Shown here one piece after another: positions 27,703 through 34,888 of a stretch of 34,888 nucleotides of DNA. The notes beneath the pieces were generated by a model that was given only the letters and a program-made list of their open reading frames with translations, made no database searches and had not been told where the DNA came from. The stretch is taken from positions 1 to 34,888 of the forward strand of contig JAHFTC010000035.1 of the NCBI GenBank assembly GCA_023269585.1, in the 5' to 3' direction. The position numbers and the translations under genes were made by a program. Origin of the DNA: Opitutaceae bacterium (GTDB taxonomy: Bacteria; Verrucomicrobiota; Verrucomicrobiia; Opitutales; Opitutaceae). Position 1 is the first letter of the stretch; every line of letters starts with the position of its first letter.

Positions 27703-28079
27703 AGTACCTGCTGGATGTGAATGCGCTCGTCGCGTGGGAACACGCCGGCTCGCCCCATCACGCGATCTTTCATGCCTGGGCCAAGAAAGCCGGCCGGCGC
27801 AATCTGGGCAGCTGTGCCCTGGTGGAACTCGGGTTCCTCCGCGTCTCGATGCAGGTGTTCGGTTATACGGTGGAACAAGCGCAGGAGGCGCTGGCGGCCA
27901 TGAAGCCGCACCTCGGCGGATTCGTCGAACAGGCACCGTCGCCGCGGTTGCCCGGTTGGGCGACGACGGCGGCGAAGACCACCGACGCCTACCTTGTCCA
28001 GGTGGCGACAGCACAGGGGTTGCAACTTGCAACCTTTGACGCGGCTTTGAGTGATCCGGCGGCGCTGCTGATTCGCTGA
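27699..28079 (+). CDS. PIN-domain ribonuclease toxin (VapC-like)
   Basis: 126 residues. The PIN fold is clear: MKYLLDVNALVAW with Asp6, LVELGFLRVS with Glu43, KTTDAYLVQVA with Asp96, and LQLATFDAAL with Asp114. These four acidic residues form the Mg2+-dependent nuclease centre. The family inhibits growth by cleaving RNA, often tRNA or rRNA, when not held by its antitoxin. It is encoded directly after the putative antitoxin with a 4-bp overlap and ends 22 bp before the converging nnrD stop. The sequence type (TDAYLV, ATFD) is that of the TA-system PIN subgroup, so a VapBC-like module is the best reading. The target is unknown. Confidence 0.87.
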   Translation: MKYLLDVNALVAWEHAGSPHHAIFHAWAKKAGRRNLGSCALVELGFLRVSMQVFGYTVEQAQEALAAMKPHLGGFVEQAPSPRLPGWATTAAKTTDAYLVQVATAQGLQLATFDAALSDPAALLIR

Positions 28080-28101
28080 CCGGGCGGCCGCGCGCGGCGT
28101 G

Positions 28102-29772
28102 CTACGGTTCGTTGAGCGCCGGGGCGAGGTGGGTGAGCAGATCGGTGGCGACGGCTGAAGTTGCTCCTTGGTGACGGGCGAGGTGGTCGGCGGCCAGACC
28201 GTGCCAGAGGAGGCCTTGGGCGACGCGGACGAGCGGCGAGTCGCCGCCGCCGGTGGCGAGGCGGCCGGCGATGAGGCCGGCGAGGAGGTCGCCGCTGCCG
28301 CCGCGGGCGAGGACCGGGCCGCCGGCCAGGCTGTGCCAGACGGCGTGGCCGTCGGTGAGGCGGGAGAGCGGGCCCTTGAGGACGGCCAGCACGTTGCGCT
28401 CCATGGCGAAGTCGATGAGTTCGGCGTTCTCGACGGAAGGCATGGCGGGCGTAAAGCCCGCCCCACCGGGCGGAACTGGCATGGCGGGCGAAAAGCCCTC
28501 TCCACCGGGCGAAGCGGACACGGCGGGCTCGACAACCGCCGCGCGCTTCGGCCCGGAGCCGCGCAGGCGGAGGAACTCGCCGAGGTGCGGGGTGATGACG
28601 ACGGGGCGGTTCTCCCGCACGCCCAGGGTGTCGAAGACCTGGGGACGGAGCGCGTCGGCGTCGAGAACCACGGGGCATTCGGCGAGCGAAAGGATGCCTT
28701 GGACGAGCGCCTGGGTTTCGCGCTCCTGGCCGAGGCCGGGGCCGATGAGGACGGCGGTGGCGCGCCCCAGGTGCGGGCGGAGCGCGGTGAGGTTCTCGAG
28801 CGCGATGGCGCCGTCGGGCGTCTCCGCGGCCGGGAGCCACATCGCCTCGGGGGCGCGGGCGGCGAAGGCGGGGATGAACGTCTCCGGCACGACCGCGGTG
28901 ACGAGGCCCGCGCCGCTGCGCAGTGCGCTGAGCACGGCCATGAGCGCGGCGCCGGGCATGGTGCGCGAGCCGGCGACGACGAGGAGGTGGCCGAAGGTGC
29001 GCTTGTCGCAGCCGGCCGGGCGCAGGTCGCGCAGCGGGTCGAGGACGCCGGAGGTGAGCACGTGCTGGTGGACGAGCGCGGGCTCGGCGGCGTCGAAGAA
29101 CCCGAGGTCGAGGTAGCGCAGGCGCCCAACCCACGGGGCGGATACAGCGCGCAGGACCGGCTCCTTCACGATGCCGGTGGCGTAGGTGAAGTCGGCGCGG
29201 AAGGCGACGGGAGCGTTCTCCTCGCCCACGCCGGTGGGAAGGTCGAGGGCGACGCGCAGGCCGAAGGAACGGTGCTCGTTGAGCGCGGCGAGGAGGTTGG
29301 CGAGGTCGGCCGGGAGCGGGAGGCGGAACTGGAGACCGAGGATGCCGTCGAGGCAGAGATCCCATTCCTCCTCGGCGGCGAGGCGTTCGCGCAGGGTGCG
29401 GGCGCTCACGATCTCGAGGCGGCCCGGCGCAGCCTCGAGGAGTTCGCGCCAGGCGCGGGCGGCGAGCGGGCGGAAGGCGCGTTCGCCGAAGACGGCGAGC
29501 ACTGTTGCCGTACCTTGGGGACAGGCGGCGAGCAGGGCGCGGGCGGCGAGCAGGGCGTCGCCGCCGTTGTGGCCCTTGCCGGCGAGGATGAGGAGGCGGG
29601 CGGCCGGGCGCAGCCCGCCGCTCTCGGCGCTGTCACGCAGGATGGCCTGGGCGACGCCACGACCGGCGCGCTGCATCGCGGCCCATTCGGCGGGCTCGCC
29701 GCCGATGAGCTGGCGGCGTTCCCAAGCGAGGGCTTCCTTGCAGGAGAAAACGGGATGGGCGTAGCGGTGCAC
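28102..29772 (-). CDS. nnrDE: Bifunctional NAD(P)HX epimerase / ADP- or ATP-dependent NAD(P)HX dehydratase, with repeat insertion
   Basis: 556 residues. The N-terminal half (~1-220) is NnrE/YjeF_N: LAGKGHNGGDALLAARAL is the nucleotide loop and ALDLPTGV a conserved strand. The C-terminal half (~240-556) is the NnrD/carbohydrate-kinase-like dehydratase: VVAGSRTMPGAALMA, IGPGLGQE, VVLDADALRP, TPHLGEFLRL, and ARGGSGDLLAGLIAG as the phosphate-binding loop. The enzyme repairs hydrated NADH/NADPH. Between TPHLGEF and the strand NVLAVLKGP lies an extra segment (about residues 420-444) with two imperfect copies of PGG-G-F-PAMP, encoded by the dispersed repeat at 28441-28513. acpS lies 107 bp upstream on the same strand. 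Confidence 0.93.
   Translation of the reverse strand: MHRYAHPVFSCKEALAWERRQLIGGEPAEWAAMQRAGRGVAQAILRDSAESGGLRPAARLLILAGKGHNGGDALLAARALLAACPQGTATVLAVFGERAFRPLAARAWRELLEAAPGRLEIVSARTLRERLAAEEEWDLCLDGILGLQFRLPLPADLANLLAALNEHRSFGLRVALDLPTGVGEENAPVAFRADFTYATGIVKEPVLRAVSAPWVGRLRYLDLGFFDAAEPALVHQHVLTSGVLDPLRDLRPAGCDKRTFGHLLVVAGSRTMPGAALMAVLSALRSGAGLVTAVVPETFIPAFAARAPEAMWLPAAETPDGAIALENLTALRPHLGRATAVLIGPGLGQERETQALVQGILSLAECPVVLDADALRPQVFDTLGVRENRPVVITPHLGEFLRLRGSGPKRAAVVEPAVSASPGGEGFSPAMPVPPGGAGFTPAMPSVENAELIDFAMERNVLAVLKGPLSRLTDGHAVWHSLAGGPVLARGGSGDLLAGLIAGRLATGGGDSPLVRVAQGLLWHGLAADHLARHQGATSAVATDLLTHLAPALNEP
28441..28513. repeat. Family B repeat, two near-tandem copies inside nnrD
   Basis: Copy one (28441-28467) is identical over 27 bases to the intergenic element at 15122-15148. 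Copy two starts at 28480, 39 bp later, and keeps CATGGCGGGCG-AAAA-GCCC but its right arm has decayed. A third fragment (CACGGCGGGC) begins at 28519. All are read in frame on the minus strand as part of NnrD. Confidence 0.75.
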
Positions 29773-29830
29773 GTTCGGTGGACGGTGGTCGGTGGACAGT
29801 GGACGGTTGCCGGTGGTCGGTGGGGGCAGG
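29773..29830. repeat. Degenerate tandem tract between acpS and nnrE-nnrD
   Basis: Imperfect units of GGTGGACGGT / GGTGGTCGGT / AGTGGACGGT run for about 55 bp directly before the nnrE start codon on the minus strand. Nothing else was recognised in this 107-bp gap. Confidence 0.55.
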
Positions 29831-29878
29831 TGACCAAGGAACGCCGGAGCGTGTCATCCGCGAGTTCGCGGAAGGCAA

Positions 29879-30301
29879 TTAGGGTTCGGGGTCGTCGCAG
29901 CGGACGATGGCGGCGAAGGCGGTGGCGACGGTGTCGCAGTGGGCGAGGCTGAGGAGGATGCGCGTGCCGCCGACGTGCGCGAGCAGCGCGAGGCCCTTCT
30001 CGTCGAGGCGCACGAGCGGTTCGTGGCGTGTGCCGTGGTAGACGGACATGGACGTCCAGCCCAGTTCCGCGCCGATGCCGGTGGAGAAGGCCTTGGAGAT
30101 CGCCTCCTTGGCGGCGAAGCGCGCGGCGAGGTGTTTCGCCGGATACTTCATCGCGAGGCAGTAGGTGCGCTCCTCGTCGGTGAAGACGCGTTGGAGGAAA
30201 CGCTCGCCCTGCCGCTCGTAGACGCCGGCCACGCGGGAAATTTCGATCACGTCGGTGCCCAGACCGATGAGGATGCCGCCGGGCGGGAGCTGCAAATTCA
30301 C
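29879..30301 (-). CDS. acpS: Holo-[acyl-carrier-protein] synthase
   Basis: 140 residues from a GTG at 30301 (MNLQLPPGG). No ATG lies close to the conserved start IGLGTDVIEISRV; a TTG two codons on is possible. The enzyme moves 4'-phosphopantetheine from CoA to the serine of acyl carrier protein. The two family signatures are present: GTDVIEISRV with Mg2+ ligand Asp17, and RFAAKEAISKAF with Glu66. FTDEERTYCL and the C-terminal LSLAHCDTVATAFAAI also fit. The length is slightly above the usual ~125 because of the N-terminal nine residues and the tail. Upstream the frame stays open through sequence that is not homologous. It probably shares a transcript with nnrE-nnrD. Confidence 0.92.
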   Translation of the reverse strand: MNLQLPPGGILIGLGTDVIEISRVAGVYERQGERFLQRVFTDEERTYCLAMKYPAKHLAARFAAKEAISKAFSTGIGAELGWTSMSVYHGTRHEPLVRLDEKGLALLAHVGGTRILLSLAHCDTVATAFAAIVRCDDPEP

Positions 30302-30506
30302 GGGGCGGAGAATGCGAAGCGAGAAAACGATCCGCCAGACGAAAGTCCGGCGAGTGGCTCCAAGCGGGCCGCCCCCCAGCGGAGGGGCTGGCAGCCGGGA
30401 GGCCGCAGCGTTGCCATGTGCGGGCGATTCCGATTCAAAGAGACACCGCCGGGGGAGGCACTCCGTCTCCACCGGCACCACAACCGCAGGAGCGAAAGGT
30501 ACCAAC

Positions 30507-30635
30507 ATGGGCGACAGATCCCCGAAGTCGGTGAACAAGCAGGCCACGCAGAAACAGACCAAGGCCACCGCCGTTCAGGCTGGAAAACAGCAGGCCATCG
30601 CCGCGAAACAGGCGGGCAACCTGAAGAAGAAATGA
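30507..30635 (+). CDS. 42-residue lysine/glutamine-rich protein (MGDRSPKS type)
   Basis: A short reading frame, MGDRSPKSVNKQATQKQTKA then AVQAGKQQAIAAKQAGNLKKK. It is highly basic and rich in Lys, Gln and Ala, with no hydrophobic core. AGGAG (30488-30492) and AAAGG (30495-30499) precede the ATG, a better ribosome-binding region than most genes here have. Small proteins beginning MGD(K/R)SPKS occur widely in Planctomycetes, Verrucomicrobia and other bacteria; their function is unknown as far as I know. It is likely disordered, and could be nucleic-acid-binding (inference). The gene stands alone, divergent from acpS across a 205-bp gap. Confidence 0.75.
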   Translation: MGDRSPKSVNKQATQKQTKATAVQAGKQQAIAAKQAGNLKKK

Positions 30636-30770
30636 GCCTCTCCCGGGCAGCCTCCGCCGGTACTACGCTGCGTTGGGGGTTGTCCGGGGCGACGTCGTTC
30701 GCCTGACGTGGCGGCAATCTGGAGCTAGGCTGGATGTTTCACGCTTCAAGCCTGGTGGGCGTCGGATTGC

Positions 30771-30796
30771 CGTGGCGGAATTCGTAAGAATTTCGA
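30771..30796 (-). repeat. 26-nt hairpin repeat, family A, copy 3
   Basis: Read on the minus strand: TCGAAA, triplet TTC, loop TTAC, complementary triplet GAA, then TTCCGCCACG. It is in inverted orientation to copy 4, which starts 14 bp later, so the two form a head-to-head pair. Confidence 0.65.
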
Positions 30797-30810
30797 CCCT
30801 CGGCGCCCCG

Positions 30811-30836
30811 TCGAAAGCCTTACGGCTTCCGCTACG
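30811..30836 (+). repeat. 26-nt hairpin repeat, family A, copy 4
   Basis: TCGAAA, triplet GCC, loop TTAC, complementary triplet GGC, then TTCCGCTACG. It lies 14 bp downstream of the stop of the sensor-kinase gene on that gene's 3' side, and pairs head-to-head with copy 3. Confidence 0.65.
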
Positions 30837-30850
30837 GTGAAATATCCGGA

Positions 30851-33800
30851 CTAGTGATCCGCCGGCGGCGGAGCGGCTGGAGCCGGCACGCCGGGCAGTG
30901 TGAAATAGAAAGTGGCACCCTGGTCGGGCGCCCCTTCGGCCCAGACCTGGCCGCCGTGGCGGGCGACGATGCGGCGGACGTTGGCCAACCCAATGCCGGT
31001 GCCCTCGAACTCCTTGGCGGAGTGCAGGCGCTGGAAGACGCCGAAGAGGTTGGCGCTGTACTTGGGATCGAAGCCGGCGCCGTTGTCGCGCACGAAGAAC
31101 GTGTGGTGGCGCGGATGCGCAGGGTCCACGAGCGTGCCGACGGTGATGAGGGCGGGGCTGCGACCTCGGGTGAATTTCAGGGCGTTGCCGACGAGATTGG
31201 CGAAGACCTGGCGCAGCAACGTGGGGTCGCCGACTACGGAGGGCAGGGCGCCGAGCTGCCAGTCGATGTTCCGGCCGTTCTGCTCGGTGGCGAGGTCGCG
31301 CCTGACGGTCTCGACGAGCGATTGCAGTTCGACCGGCACTTCCTTGAGTTCCGCCCGGCCGAGCCGTGAGAAGGCGAGGAGACTGTCGATGAGCTGGCTC
31401 AGGCGGACGGCCTCGTTGGCGACGATCCCGAGGAACCGTGCGCTTTCCTTGTCGATCACGGTGGCCACGCGCTGCTGCAACAGGCTGGCGAAACCGCTGA
31501 TGTTGCGCAGCGGCGAACGCAGATCGTGGGAGACGGAGTAGGAGAAGGCCTCCAGCTCGCGGTTGGCGTCGACGAGTTTGGCGTTGGCGTCCGCCAGTGC
31601 GGCCGTGCGTTCGGCGACCCGCTGCTCGAGCTCGGAATTGAGGACCCGGTAACGTTCCTCGCTCTGGCGCAACTGGGCCGTGCGGTGCGACACGAGGTAC
31701 TCAAGCCGCGAGCGGTCGCGCCGGGCCAGGAACGACCAGCCCGCGGCGGCGCCCCCGATCGTTGCGAGGCCGATCAGGATGTACAGCAGGTAGGCCCAGG
31801 TCGTTCGGTACCACGGCGGGCGGATCACGAAGGCCTGCGTGGTGGGCGCGCCGACCGTCTTGCCGGAACGCGGCCGGACCTCGAACACGTAGCTGCCTTC
31901 CTTGAGCCGATTGAAGGTCACCGAACCGAGGCTGCCGCAGGGGGTCCAGTCTTCGCCGGTACCCTGCAGCCGGGTTTCAAAAGTGACCGGGTTGGCGAAG
32001 GGGTTTCCTCCAGCGAGAAAATGCACGGTCAGGGAGTTGTCCGCGTAGGCGAGCGGGGGGAGGCGGCCGTCGACGGGAAAGAGCAGGCGGCTCCCGGTGG
32101 TCAGCGTGACGTGGGTGATCTGGGTGCGCGGCGCCGTGGCGCGTGGAGCGGGGAGCGACGGATCGAAGCGGGCAAACCGATGCTGGGCATGCATCCAGAC
32201 CACGCCGCCCTCGAAGGTGAAATAGTACGGCGCGAATCCGACCGGCACATGCAGAGGCACCGGCGCCCACTGTTCACCGTGTTTTTCGAATACGCGAACA
32301 GTCCCTTCGCTCGTCAGCCACACCCGGCCGGCCGTATCCAGGGCGGGACGCCCGAAGATGACGTCGACCCCGGGGAACTGCCGGGTGAACTCCCCGGCGG
32401 CGACGAACCGCTGGCCCGCCTCGTCGAACCGGAGGACGCGGTCGGCGAAGTTGGCGGCGATCGTTCCGTCGATGGTGAAGAGCTGCGGCCAGGAGGGCAG
32501 GGTGCCGTGTTCGGGGCCGAAGAGCTCGGCATGCGGCCGACCGGCCGCGAGCCGCAGCCGGACGACCCGGCCAAGGCCCAGCTCAAGCCAGATGCTGCCC
32601 GCGCGGTCGGCCACGGGCTTGTTGAAGGAGTCTCCGAGGCCCGGCACGGGGATGCGTTCGGCAATCTCGACCCGCCCGCCGCGGACACGGAGCAACCCGA
32701 TCTCGGCGGTGGCCGCGTAGAGCCAGCAGCCGTCCTCCGTGTGCAGCGGGAGGACACGCAGGCTGCGGATCCCCGGGGCGAATGGCTCCCAGCCGCTCGC
32801 TCCGCGGAAATAGGGACCGGCCTCCGAGCCGGCAACGGGCACGGTCTCAGCCGTGGAGAGGACGTTGATGAATTCCAGGCCCGGGGCGTCGTCGTCGAGG
32901 CCGGCGAGGCGGCCGTCAGAGTCGTAGCGGCCGCGGTAGACCTTGCCGTCGGCGTGGATCCAGAGCCGGCCGCCGATGCGCAACGGATGCACGGTCGTGA
33001 GTCCCGCGCTCAGCAGCGGTTCGAAGTTGGACACCGGGGCCGGAAACGCGATGCGCACCACGCCGCCCTCCAGCAGACCCCAGATCACGCCGCCCGGCTC
33101 GGTGACGAGCCGTTTCACGCGGGCGAGGCGTTGGTCGAGGAATCGGTCGGCGGTCTGGAGGACGCGGCCGTCACGGTTGAAGAACAACACGCCGAGATTA
33201 TCGAGGGCGGCGGCGAAGAAGGGCCCCTCGGTCGAGCACAGATCGATGATGCGGGTGCCTCCCGCCAGCGGTCCGGTGGCAGTCAACGGGGCGACCGTGC
33301 GTCCGTCGAAAACCTGAAGGCCCCTTCCGTAGGTGCCGACCAGCAGGCGGCCTTCGCCCAAGGGCACCGTGGCCGTGATCGCGGTGAAGGTGCCGGCTTT
33401 CAGGATCGTATCGTGTTGCTGGTCGCGCAGGCGCGACAGGGGGCCGCCGTCGCGCTCGCTGAGCAGGATCTCGCCCTCGAATTCGAAGACTTGTTCGAAG
33501 CTCTCGGCCGCCCCGAGCAGGCGGGGGGATTCGCCTGGGCGCCACGCGACCAGCGGCCCGGTCTGGCTGTGCCAGATCCAGTGGCTGCCGGTGTTGGTCA
33601 CGCGGGCCTGCGGGATGGAGAGCGGCGGCGCACCGGCGGGCGCCCACGGGGTGACCGGGGCCAGTCGCCAGAAGCCGTCATCCGTGAATTCGATACGAGC
33701 GATACCGGCCGCGGTGCCGAGGTAAATGCGGCCGTCGTGGTCGATCGCCGCCCCCGGTCCGGCTTCGGTCGGGTCGGCGGGGGATTGGTGGAACGTCTTC

Positions 33801-34087
33801 CAGCGCACGCCATCCCCCAGTGCGATGACCCGCGGGGCCAGCAGGAAAATCCGACCGTCGGGCATCCGCTGCAAATCGGTGGGGACGGCGTCCAGCCCGA
33901 TAGACTCGATGCCCATGACGACAAAGGCGGGGCTGCCGGTTTCGGTGAGCTCGGCGGCTGCGGCCACGATCTGCTCTCCGGAGGCACAAGTCGGGACGAG
34001 GCCGAGGAGGAAAAGGGTGGACTGGGCCCAGCACCGGGCGAGACGCCGCAAAGCGTGCACGGCCTTGAGGCCGTGGGACCTGCGCAT
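30851..34087 (-). CDS. Orphan membrane sensor histidine kinase with periplasmic propeller and Y_Y_Y domain
   Basis: 1078 residues from the ATG at 34087 (MRRSHGLKAVHALRRL); a TTG at 34165 is an in-frame alternative but less likely. A signal-type N-terminus (residues ~14-36, ending CASGEQ) exports the large sensor part. Residues ~40-650 contain repeated W-and-G rich blade motifs (DGRIFLLAPRV, GRIYLGTAAGIARIEF, GRVWLTSEGTVRVF), the two-component-regulator propeller type. Residues ~660-755 are a Y_Y_Y domain (FNRLKEGSYVFEVRPR). One helix at ~764-785 follows, then a coiled-coil linker, HisKA (YSVSHDLRSPLRNISGF, phospho-acceptor His854), and HATPase_c (N-box NLVGNALKFT, DNGAGFDPKY, GTGIGLANVRRI). 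There is no receiver or DNA-binding domain, and no response regulator nearby. Confidence 0.93.
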   Translation of the reverse strand: MRRSHGLKAVHALRRLARCWAQSTLFLLGLVPTCASGEQIVAAAAELTETGSPAFVVMGIESIGLDAVPTDLQRMPDGRIFLLAPRVIALGDGVRWKTFHQSPADPTEAGPGAAIDHDGRIYLGTAAGIARIEFTDDGFWRLAPVTPWAPAGAPPLSIPQARVTNTGSHWIWHSQTGPLVAWRPGESPRLLGAAESFEQVFEFEGEILLSERDGGPLSRLRDQQHDTILKAGTFTAITATVPLGEGRLLVGTYGRGLQVFDGRTVAPLTATGPLAGGTRIIDLCSTEGPFFAAALDNLGVLFFNRDGRVLQTADRFLDQRLARVKRLVTEPGGVIWGLLEGGVVRIAFPAPVSNFEPLLSAGLTTVHPLRIGGRLWIHADGKVYRGRYDSDGRLAGLDDDAPGLEFINVLSTAETVPVAGSEAGPYFRGASGWEPFAPGIRSLRVLPLHTEDGCWLYAATAEIGLLRVRGGRVEIAERIPVPGLGDSFNKPVADRAGSIWLELGLGRVVRLRLAAGRPHAELFGPEHGTLPSWPQLFTIDGTIAANFADRVLRFDEAGQRFVAAGEFTRQFPGVDVIFGRPALDTAGRVWLTSEGTVRVFEKHGEQWAPVPLHVPVGFAPYYFTFEGGVVWMHAQHRFARFDPSLPAPRATAPRTQITHVTLTTGSRLLFPVDGRLPPLAYADNSLTVHFLAGGNPFANPVTFETRLQGTGEDWTPCGSLGSVTFNRLKEGSYVFEVRPRSGKTVGAPTTQAFVIRPPWYRTTWAYLLYILIGLATIGGAAAGWSFLARRDRSRLEYLVSHRTAQLRQSEERYRVLNSELEQRVAERTAALADANAKLVDANRELEAFSYSVSHDLRSPLRNISGFASLLQQRVATVIDKESARFLGIVANEAVRLSQLIDSLLAFSRLGRAELKEVPVELQSLVETVRRDLATEQNGRNIDWQLGALPSVVGDPTLLRQVFANLVGNALKFTRGRSPALITVGTLVDPAHPRHHTFFVRDNGAGFDPKYSANLFGVFQRLHSAKEFEGTGIGLANVRRIVARHGGQVWAEGAPDQGATFYFTLPGVPAPAAPPPADH

Positions 34088-34248
34088 TTTCAGGGAGGGA
34101 GTGGGAGTTCGGGCGCGCACTTTCCGGCTGCAACCTGAAGATTCGTCCGTCCGAAGCAGCACCAAAATGACCGCAGTTTTCCGCTCCGCCAGGTGACCGG
34201 CGACGTGTGGTGCAGGGAACGGCCCCGCTGCCTCGTGGAGTCCCCTGC

Positions 34249-34888
34249 CTAACTCGCGGCGTTCATGCGGCGCTTCATCTCGCGTACCGCCTCGTCGATG
34301 CCGGCGAGGAGGGCGCGGCAGATGATGCTGTGGCCGATGTTGAGCTCGTGCAGGCCGGGGATCTGGCGGACCTCGGCGATGTTCACGTAGTTGATGCCGT
34401 GGCCGGCGTTGACGGTGAGGCCAAGTTGCTGGCCGAGCGCGGCGGCGCGGCGGAGGCGGGTGAGTTCGGCCGCGACGGCGGGAGTGAAGTACGCGTGGGC
34501 GAAGGCGCCGGTGTGGAGCTCGACGAAGGGGCTCCGCATCTCGGCGGCGGCTTCGAGCGAAGGTTCGTCGGGGCCGATGAAGAGGCTGGTCTTGATGCCG
34601 GCGGCTGTGAGCGCGGCGACAGTATCGCGAACGCGGGCACGCTGGCCCACGACGTCGAGCCCGCCCTCGGTGGTGACCTCGGTGCGGTTTTCGGGGACGA
34701 GGCAGGCGAACTCCGGCTTCAGCTTGAGGGCGAAGGCGACCATGGCGTCGGTGCAGGCCATCTCGAGATTGAGGCGGGTCTTGATCGACTCGCGCAGGCG
34801 CCAGACGTCGCGTTCCTGGATGTGGCGGCGGTCCTCGCGGAGGTGGACGGTGATGCCGTCGGCCCCGGCGCGTTCGGCGGCGAGGGCG
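34249..34888 (-). CDS. pdxJ: Pyridoxine 5'-phosphate synthase (5' part outside the window)
   Basis: The frame is open to the window edge and encodes about 212 residues of the C-terminal part. It starts inside AGADGITVHLREDRRHI, the conserved segment of PdxJ, and continues with RLNLEMACT, VPENRTEVTTEGGLDV, GIKTSLFIGPDE, FVELHTGAFAH, and TVNAGHGINYVNI with LNIGHSIICRALLAGID at the end. PdxJ condenses 1-deoxyxylulose 5-phosphate with the aminoacetone phosphate derivative to pyridoxine 5'-phosphate, as a TIM barrel with a final glycine-rich phosphate site. Only the first ~25-30 residues are missing, judged from the usual length near 240. The sensor-kinase gene follows after 160 bp with no terminator visible. 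Confidence 0.96.
   Translation of the reverse strand, partial: ALAAERAGADGITVHLREDRRHIQERDVWRLRESIKTRLNLEMACTDAMVAFALKLKPEFACLVPENRTEVTTEGGLDVVGQRARVRDTVAALTAAGIKTSLFIGPDEPSLEAAAEMRSPFVELHTGAFAHAYFTPAVAAELTRLRRAAALGQQLGLTVNAGHGINYVNIAEVRQIPGLHELNIGHSIICRALLAGIDEAVREMKRRMNAAS

Noticed and set aside
13804-29830. CRISPR-like interpretation of the repeated tracts
   Set aside because: Units are only 10-12 nt, degenerate, and directly abutting without spacers; no cas genes are present.
29879-30568. Longer acpS start with an extra N-terminal domain
   Set aside because: The upstream residues show no homology and run through intergenic sequence antisense to the 42-residue gene; the AcpS fold begins at IGLGTDV.
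31526-34138. 870-codon plus-strand frame antisense to the sensor kinase
   Set aside because: Low-complexity translation without motifs; it mirrors the third-position GC of the kinase gene.

Overview
The window is GC-rich, densely packed bacterial chromosome. It looks like a Verrucomicrobiota genome, most probably close to the Opitutaceae. The evidence is an exported DUF1800/DUF1501 gene pair with calcium-binding type-3 repeats and a Calx-beta domain, a SerC of the short type, a tiny lysine-rich protein beginning MGDRSPKS, a beta-propeller sensor kinase, and many short palindromic or degenerate tandem repeats between and inside genes. This placement is inference. I see no rRNA, tRNA, CRISPR array, insertion sequence or phage gene.

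Layout. 1-394: start of an RlmI-like methyltransferase gene (minus strand). 793-5494: three-gene plus-strand operon for exported proteins (DUF1800, Tat-exported DUF1501, small membrane-anchored protein with a pseudopilin-like tail). 5828-6946: serC. 7263-11361: minus-strand chaperone block dnaK, groES, groEL. 12088-13722: oligopeptide-binding lipoprotein. 13991-17028: ispF, an orphan four-helix membrane protein and glnS. 17287-20953: MacAB-type efflux operon (adaptor, ATPase, permease). 21201-22944: coaD, divergent from pgsA-pgpA, which catalyse consecutive steps of phosphatidylglycerol synthesis. 23027-26461: an exported CE7-type esterase divergent from an exported right-handed beta-helix protein, a likely polysaccharide-processing pair. 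26763-28079: bacteriohemerythrin and a VapBC-like toxin-antitoxin pair. 28102-30301: fused nnrE-nnrD (NAD(P)HX repair) and acpS. 30507-30635: the 42-residue basic protein. 30851-34087: orphan sensor histidine kinase. 34249-34888: pdxJ, cut by the window end.

Most genes are housekeeping. The unusual signal is a population of small repeats: (a) a 26-nt hairpin family in four copies whose stem triplets covary; (b) a 27-bp palindromic repeat present once between genes and again, nearly in tandem, inside the nnrD reading frame; (c) a second covarying 26-nt hairpin in two copies; (d) a perfect 27-bp repeat 6 kb apart; (e) degenerate 10-12-nt tandem tracts close to gene starts, one of which lies within an insertion of about 70 residues in glutaminyl-tRNA synthetase. 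These elements appear to have been accepted into coding sequence. No transposase that could mobilise them lies in the window. The best candidate for an uncharacterised protein system is the DUF1800-DUF1501-pseudopilin-like operon.
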